A stretch of DNA of 64,000 bases, taken from assembly GCA_003952965.2 (NCBI GenBank), contig CM025850.1:30615024-30679023 (forward strand), read 5' to 3'. Positions 57,282 through 64,000 of this stretch are shown piece after piece (positions within the stretch are counted from its first letter, which is position 1; each line of letters starts with the position of its first letter). A program made the position numbers and the translations under genes. The DNA is from Morella rubra. Taxonomy: Eukaryota > Streptophyta > Magnoliopsida > Fagales > Myricaceae. The notes beneath the pieces are model-generated. The model did not search any database. It had not been told where the DNA came from and worked only from the letters and a program-made list of their open reading frames with translations.

Positions 57282-59438
57282 AGTAGGATTACTGTATACA
57301 TGTACGTGACAATTTGAGTGGCATTGAATTCCACGTATACTGAAGTTGATAATAATAATTTGTACACAAAGAAACCCCCTCCCTCCTCCCCTTCCCTCTC
57401 TAATGGTTTGCAAATAACAAAACAAATCGTATAAGAAATTCATATGGAAAGTAATAAAAAACCTTCAATAGCCCATAAATGGGAATGAAAGGATAGTTAC
57501 AGGGGAAGGACATTTTTGGGCTATTGTAAGATTCATTTTTATTGTTACTTTTTATTGATACCATTTTAAATAAACATTGATCTTGAATTTACCTTCTCTC
57601 TCTTTCTTTTCTTTCTGGTATCTATAAATTATTCATCTAGAATTGATTCAGAATATGTTAGAAGTTCTCCTAACATGGTATGATTTTGTTCCTTCTTTTG
57701 GTTGGGAAAAATACATGCTAACCCAGTAACCCTTGCTTCTTTCGATTTTTAAAATGAGAAAGTCTATATTTTTAAATGAGTTGCCCTTGGAAAAGAGGGC
57801 TTGTTCCAAATACTGCCTAAAAAATGATAATTTTAAAATAAAGACTTAAGTGCGTTGCAGATCTATATGGTTTCAACTTATGCATTTAAAAATGTACGTT
57901 TGTTTTGCAAAAGTATTCTATATGATGAATACAAAAAATTCACAAAATGAACATTCAAAACATAAAAAAAATCTTACACAAATATTAATACCTTTAACAC
58001 AAACTCTAATAATTTTTCACATAAATTTTAATACCTTTTCAAAAAAAAATTTAACATATTTTCTCTCTTTATACTTTTTCACTAAACTGCAATATTTTTT
58101 GATTAAACAATTATATCAAATTATTTCTTTATACACATTTTTATAAACTCTAATAAAAATTAAATATCTTTAAAATTTTCACCAATTTTTACATAAAAAC
58201 GTATAAAACTAAAATCTATATAAATATTCATAATTCTATCAAAAATTCTAAAATCTTACAATTTTTTTATAAAAAGTTCCCACATGTACACATGATCAAA
58301 ATAATAAGATACAAAATATAAAACAATTGATAAAATGAATAATAGTAATATAAAACAGTTTAAAAAAACATTTAAATAAAATTATCAGCATTAGGATTGA
58401 AAATAAAAATAAAAATAATAAAAAAAATAACAATAATAGGGATGTAAAGGGAAAAAATAAAAATAAAAACTATACTAAAGAATAGAAAAAAAGTTAAATT
58501 AACACCCAAATAAATATATTAATTAGATAAGATAGATAAAAGTATAAAAAATATGTAATAGATCTAAAAAAGATATACTAAAAAATGCTTCAAAGAGAAA
58601 TACGAAAAAAAAATCAATCTAAAAATAAAAGATACAACCCTAGAAAAATTATGTAAACAACCAATAATTATATAATATAATCCGACTTATAATAAAAAAA
58701 TGAAGAAAAAAATTCAACCGAAGTAAAAAAATATTTGTCCCTTTATATCGTTTTATTGCTTTGTTGGTGGTTATGTAACTTTTTTTTTCAATTTTTATAT
58801 TATTATATATTATTTAAAAAAATTTTTTATTATATTATATTTTTATTATTTTGTATATAGGTGATGTAGCTTTTTTTTTTTAAAGTTTTATCCTGTTATA
58901 TTGTTATTTTTATAGTTTTCTTTAATTTATTTTCATATTTTATTATATTTTTATAACTATTTTATACACGTAATGCGTTTTGATTGGTAGTTATTTGACT
59001 TTCAAAAGCTGAAAATCAGTAATTATAAGAGAAATTGGACAGATATATTTGTTAAAAGTCGAAATCATGGGTGTTTGAAAAAATGAAGAGAGAGAGTATT
59101 TTTTATGAGAATATTTCTAACATTTTTTTTCATATAAGCCCTCTAATTCATTTTTGCAAAATTTGAACTTCCCCATTTGTTAAAAGTGTTCCTAATCAAA
59201 TTCTTTTTGAAAAAAAAATAAAAAATGTGTTATATGATTGGTCATACAATTGTGGTTATGTATATATTTTTTTATGCAATATCCTTAACTCAATGTATAA
59301 GAAGATTAGCTCAACTAACTTTTTTTTTCATAGACGAGTAATTGATGAAATTACAAATGAAGTTGGCATTACCAATTTTTTTTCTTTTGTTTGTAAGAGA
59401 GGGTATAAAATATATAGGGGGTGGTTGAATACGTCTTA
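57282..59438. other. AT-rich intergenic region between SS5 and the MFS gene
   Basis: The first few hundred bases hold the SS5 3' UTR. From about 57830 to 59030 the sequence is extremely AT-rich, with long A- and T-rich runs, no gene and no inverted-repeat ends that I can define. It could be a decayed transposon or a matrix-attachment type region; the sequence alone does not decide. Confidence 0.5.
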
Positions 59439-59754
59439 GGAAAAAATATATTTTTTACCCCCAATTATTAAGGTTATGACACTTTACACTCACTATCGTT
59501 AATTTGGACAAAATTACTATTTTTGTTCAATGAAATAACAAATTTATTATAATAGAAAATATGATTATAAAAAAAATTACGAGAGTAAAAATGTCATTTT
59601 ACTGAAAAATAATAACAATTTTCGTCTAAATTAACGGTAGGAGATACAAAAAGTAAACAGTTGGTAGTTGAGAGGTAAAATGTAACGAAATTGATAATCT
59701 GAAATACAAAGTGTCAGAATCTCAATAATAGGAAGCGAAAAATGTATTTAATCC
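59439..59754. mobile_element. Foldback MITE (Mutator-like family), older copy
   Basis: The left end GGAAAAAATATATTTTTTACCC and right end GCGAAAAATGTATTTAATCC are imperfect inverted repeats, and the inner arms (CGTTAATTTGGACAAAATTA and GTCTAAATTAACGGTAG) match the 17212-17587 element. No 9-bp target duplication is visible, so the flanks have decayed or an end is truncated. Confidence 0.75.
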
Positions 59755-60198
59755 TTCTTATTTATCTTATGTATAACGGTGTTTGATTATTAAAATTTTA
59801 GGGTGATTAAAATTTTGAAAATGATAGTTTGAGAAAAAGTGGAGATAGTTGATGAAAATCGATTAAAAAAAATTAAAGATAGTTTTATATAAATTTGTAA
59901 AAAAATAAAAAGAAAAAAAATGAATATTATAATAATAACAAAAGAGTGATTATTTTATAATTTATTTGAATGATACTCAAAATTTTCGCAATCAAATACA
60001 AAATAAAAAACATAGGCGAGAACGGTCGTTGGAGGAACGGAGACTTTGGAAGATGCTTGCGTAATAAAGTGAAAAATTATTTCTGAAGCCAGCTCTCTGG
60101 AGCGAAATTATAATCGAACAGGTATCGTTCTCCGTAGACCATCCAAGAATCAAAGCCTTCAGAAGCTTAGAAGCTACTGCCACAGAAAGCACGAAGAA

Positions 60199-63100
60199 AT
60201 GGCGAAGAGTACGACAGAAGACTCAGCTTCCAGACTCTCATCACTAAATTCATGGTTCACGCCTAAAAGGTACCTCCACCGCACTTCTCTTTTTTATCCA
60301 TATTTTCAACAATTGTATTTTGATGTCGTCTTTTGGAAAGTTCTGAGGTTGCTATCGATTTCCATGGTTTCTTTGAAGTGGTGCGTGTTTTTTCTTTTTT
60401 TAAGTTTTGCTTTGTTTAAGGTGATGTTTAGCCGGCAAAAAAATTTAAGATTTTTATGTTTGGAAATTTTTTTGAGAGTTTATGGGTAAAAAATTGGTGA
60501 AAAAATTTAAGAATATTTGATTGTAAAATGATTTTTATTGCACTTTGTTAAAAAGTAAAGGAGAGAGAGATTTGATGAAATTTTTTAATGTAAAAGTAAT
60601 AGGAGATGTAATATTTGATGTATTTTTTATGAAAAAATATTGAAATTAGGTGTGAAAAATTGTGTGAAGATTTTAAGATTTTGATGTTTGGGTATACAAA
60701 TTTATACTTTTTGAAAAATTTTGTTAAAAAGTTAAAAACTTTTTTTTATCCAAGCATCACTTAAGCTCAATACCAATACATTACTTGTTAGCATTGACTT
60801 TTCATAAATAAGTCTTATTTTTGGTGTACAATTTTGAACTAACTTGTCTTGTGGTTCATTTTTTTTAGATATATGAGTCTTTGTTAACCCATTAACGGGA
60901 CGGGTTGGGATAGGCTGGCAATACACACCCCATCCCAACCCGATGTCAATGACTCAATTCTTGTTTAGTGGGCTAAAGTTTGGTGGACGAGAGAATCCAT
61001 ATATCTTAAAAATGAATCACAGAGACGACCCATTCTAAGTTGTATCCCAAAGACCGATCTTTAAAAAATCAATACCACAGACATTGAATCTGTAATTAAG
61101 TCTTGTTTTTATGTAATCTGAGGGGGAATGTTGGAGCTGGGTTGAATATTTGCATCTCTGGTATTTAAATTGTCAAGTGCTTTAGGGAAACTATAAATTG
61201 CTTCGTCTGGTCACTGACAAATAATGGAAAAAAGGGGGACAAAAGTGTTTTGTCAATGATTTCCCGAGGCTCGTGTGGTAGTTGTGGAACTTCCACAGTT
61301 TTCTTTTTGTTTCCCTGTGACTACCGAGCAACGGTACTGGAGTGACTCATTGAGGAGTGAATTCTCTTAAACCATGCTTAGTTTTGAGGAATGCAAGTTA
61401 TGTGATGATTGAGAACCAATCAGCATACTTGGTTATTGTAAGCTATATATCAATTTTCCAGATTGCACAAAGAAGCTTTTGGTTGATTAAATAGAGTTAT
61501 TCTCATGCAATTGATATGTAGGAAGGATGAATTACTGGCTGGGTTTGTAATATAAACATTTAATCATCTGAAACTAACTGTTTGCATAGAAAGGGAAGCT
61601 GTATGTTGAGTATAATTTTAAGATATGGTTCTTGGATCATGAATTAAACTTGATTGTGGTTTTATTAGTAGTTGGGTTTAAAGGTTACCTTGGATTGTAA
61701 TGTTAGCTGAAGGGAAGCTCTAATGTATTTCAATCTCAGTTTTAATTTTTGGGTATTTCATCCTCAGTTTTATTTGTAAAAAGGGGATGAAATTTTAGTG
61801 GTTGCTGGCTTGTGAATATGATGAAGGATTTATTTTTATGTACAGGTTACTTATGATGTTCTGCCTAATTAACCTGATAAATTACGTCGATCGAGGAGCA
61901 ATAGCAAGCAATGGTGTAAATGGTAGTCTTGGGACTTGCACGGAGAGTGGCATTTGTACTTCGGGTAGTGGAATACAGTAAGATTTACAGAATGATTTTG
62001 TTTGATTGGGTATACGAGTTTACCAATTATGAACTTGATTGCTATACCAGATATATTGTTCTTGCTAAGAGTTTCACTTCCATGAATTGTCTGTAGAGAT
62101 AGTCTATGTCCATCTTCACAGAGTGAGTTTCATCCTTCATGTCATGCTATTTTCATGTAATACCTCCCTACATCATTAATAACACTCGAAAGGCACAAGC
62201 AATCTATCAGATTTTAGAATCTCATTGTGATACTGAAGAATTTTGTCGTACTAAATGACTATGAAAGGAAATTCTAAAAGTAAACTCTAGGGATAATTTT
62301 GAAAGGATGTTTTGGAACTTCATATTCCTAGAAGGCTATTGCATTAGTGGTTTAGGTAACAAAGACAATGATCTCTGACTCTAGTGCACCTCCTCCACTG
62401 ATAAAGAAGGGGTTCAGGGTCTGTATTCAGGATCCGCTAAAAGGAAGGGGAAGAAAAGCCCATGAATATGTCGCCCTCTCCCTGCCATACCTGCTCTCTC
62501 TTTTAATGTATACCTGTTCTTCCTCTCTTGAGCTCACAGAGGCACATGTTTGTGTCCAATGGACTCCAGCAAGAGACAGCAATCCTATTCTGAAAAATGC
62601 AATCCCAACACAGTGAAGTTTGTGTATTACTTGGAATGTAGACCGGCACATTCTATCTTTTCTATCTTATGAGATTTAAAGATTGGCGTTTGTTCAGGTC
62701 TCTTACTTGGAATGCAGATGTGCACATTCGTATGCCAAAACATGAATTGTCTTTTGTGATCTATATGATGCTGCCATTTTATCAATATAATGTTGCTTTT
62801 CTTTATAAAATACTAGATGTATCTGTGGGGTATTAACATTTGTGTGTTGAGTTTAGTGTTCCTCCTCCTTATTGGATTTGTGCTTGCTACATGTGCATAT
62901 CAAACCGCATACCTGCACAATTTTGACAAGTAGTTGAGGCATGATTTTGTATAGCTTTTGCTTCTTAAAAATTCTTGGTCTATTTCATTGGCTTCACATG
63001 TCATGATTCTTGCAGGGGGGATTTTAACTTAAACAATTTCCAGGATGGTGTTCTATCTTCTGCATTTATGGTTGGACTTTTTGTGGCTTCTCCAATATTT

Positions 63101-63779
63101 GCATCCTTGGCGAAGAGGTGAAAATCTTCTTTAGTGCACGAGTTGCTCACTTGTCCATGATATATGGTTTTGACTGTCAAGATGATAATCTTAAATATTT
63201 AGATCATAGCCCCTATAGATCTGCTAATATCTTATCCTTCACCCGTTGGTATTGAAGTTCTTATACGTCATAAATATTTTGCATGCAGCCACAATCCTTT
63301 TAGGCTTATTGGAGTTGGGTTATCTGTATGGACATTCGCTGTAGCTGGGTGTGCTAGTTCATTTGATTTTTGGTCCATTGCAATATGCCGAATGTAAGTC
63401 TAACAAAATTGTTGCTTTTGAAAATGTATTTTTTCAGTGCTTTTATCAATTTCTTGTACTAGATTAGGAATTTTAACATGGATGTTATTTCTCAAGGCTG
63501 GTTGGGGTCGGAGAAGCTTCTTTCATAAGTCTTGCTGCTCCTTTTATAGATGATAAGGCCCCTGCTGCTCAGGTTTGTTCATTCGTTGCTTCTTCTTTTT
63601 TGATTTTTTTTACTCTAGTATTTGACCTCTGGAATATTGTATTCTATTTTTTTCCATGCTGATTTTGCAATTGACACCATATGGCTCTGTGTTATGGTAT
63701 CAGAAAACAGCATGGCTTGCAACTTTTTACATGTGTATACCAACTGGAGTCGCTCTAGGCTATGTTTATGAGTGGACTC
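60199..63779 (+). CDS. Spinster-like major facilitator transporter, 5' part
   Basis: Six exons are visible: 60199-60269, 61846-61977, 63016-63117, 63289-63393, 63497-63572, 63704-63779. They encode the first 187 residues; the gene runs off the window. After a short hydrophilic N-terminus comes transmembrane segment 1 with the spinster-type motif LINLINYVDRGAI, then a loop (GDFNLNNFQDGVL), membrane segments SSAFMVGLFVASPIFASLA and LIGVGLSVWTFAVAGCA, and RMLVGVGEASFISLAAPFID, the MFS signature of spinster homologues. Members are membrane permeases with 12 segments; animal spinsters move sphingosine-1-phosphate or lysolipids, and the plant substrate is not clear. Intron 1 contains a MITE (60420-60761). 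The next exon lies beyond the window, and a broken copy of exon 3 lies after exon 6. Confidence 0.93.
60420..60761. mobile_element. Tourist-like MITE in MFS intron 1
   Basis: The left end GGTGATGTTTAG and right end CCAAGCATCACT are imperfect inverted repeats flanked by TAA (60417-60419 and 60762-60764). The arms remain loosely complementary inward (AAATTTAAGATTTTTATGTTTGG and ATTTTAAGATTTTGATGTTTGG are also direct echoes). It is non-coding, 342 bp, and fits the PIF/Harbinger group. Confidence 0.65.
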
Positions 63780-63863
63780 GTAAGTTTTCCAAATCTAGTT
63801 AATCTTCTGATACTATTGTCAACTAGGATATCTCTTTTTGGTAGAAATTTTGTGGAAGCTGTT

Positions 63864-63997
63864 TCATGATTCTTGCAGGGGGGATTTTAACTTAAACAAT
63901 TTCCAGGATGGTGTTCTAATTTATGGTTGGACTTAATATTTGCATCCTTGGCGAAGAGGTGAAAATCTTCTTTAGTGCTTGCTCACTTGGATATATG
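63864..63997 (+). pseudogene. Broken copy of MFS exon 3 with flanks
   Basis: From TCATGATTCTTGCAG to GATATATG this repeats 63004-63168, which holds exon 3 and its splice sites. The copy lacks four short blocks (8, 14, 5 and 5 bases) and shows no substitutions. Its exon part (63879-63958) is 80 nt instead of 102, so it is frame-shifted. Joined to exon 6 it would meet a stop within a few codons. The duplication may continue past the window. Confidence 0.85.
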
Positions 63998-64000
63998 CTG

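Overview
This is a window of nuclear DNA from a flowering plant, most likely a woody eudicot. The signs are many short exons with GT-AG introns, AT-rich introns and intergenic DNA, plant-only gene families, MITE-type transposon relics and GA/CT-rich leaders. I cannot name the species. Seven protein genes are supported. I rebuilt their exons by hand from splice sites, reading phase and family resemblance.

Layout. 1-8700: gene-poor, with two long foldback MITEs, a 119-bp solo LTR and a tRNA-derived SINE. 9312-11637 (+): a WAV3/WAVH-type RING plus VWA E3 ubiquitin ligase. 14959-16119 (-): RMD5/RMND5, the RING subunit of the GID/CTLH E3 ligase, probably with a 3.1-kb 5' UTR intron. 20014-20345: a LINE relic. 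21382-28352 (-): a DUS2-type tRNA dihydrouridine synthase in nine exons. 28353-37200: a long intergenic stretch with MITEs, microsatellites and a pair of bZIP-type ACGT motifs. 37750-42624 (+): ATP-dependent phosphoenolpyruvate carboxykinase in 12 exons. 44632-47186 (-): a conserved plant protein of unknown function in six exons. 48535-57281 (+): SS5, a noncanonical starch-synthase-like protein, in 20 exons. 60199 to the window end (+): the first six exons of a spinster-like major facilitator transporter.

The gene set matches, from memory, two paralogous Arabidopsis segments (PCK1, RMD5 and EDA40 on chromosome 4; WAVH2, SS5, an MFS gene and PCK2 on chromosome 5). The window therefore looks like one less-fractionated copy of that ancestral segment. 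Functionally it places a gluconeogenic enzyme (PEPCK) near the E3 subunit whose yeast counterpart directs turnover of gluconeogenic enzymes, and near a starch granule initiation factor. There is no operon; any functional meaning of this linkage is inference.

The most unusual structural signal is a set of local duplications between 47.7 and 64.0 kb. One tandem repeat lies in the shared promoter of the unknown-function gene and SS5. Two others copy an internal exon of SS5 and of the MFS gene into a neighbouring intron. Both exon copies differ from the original almost entirely by short deletions, and both are out of frame.
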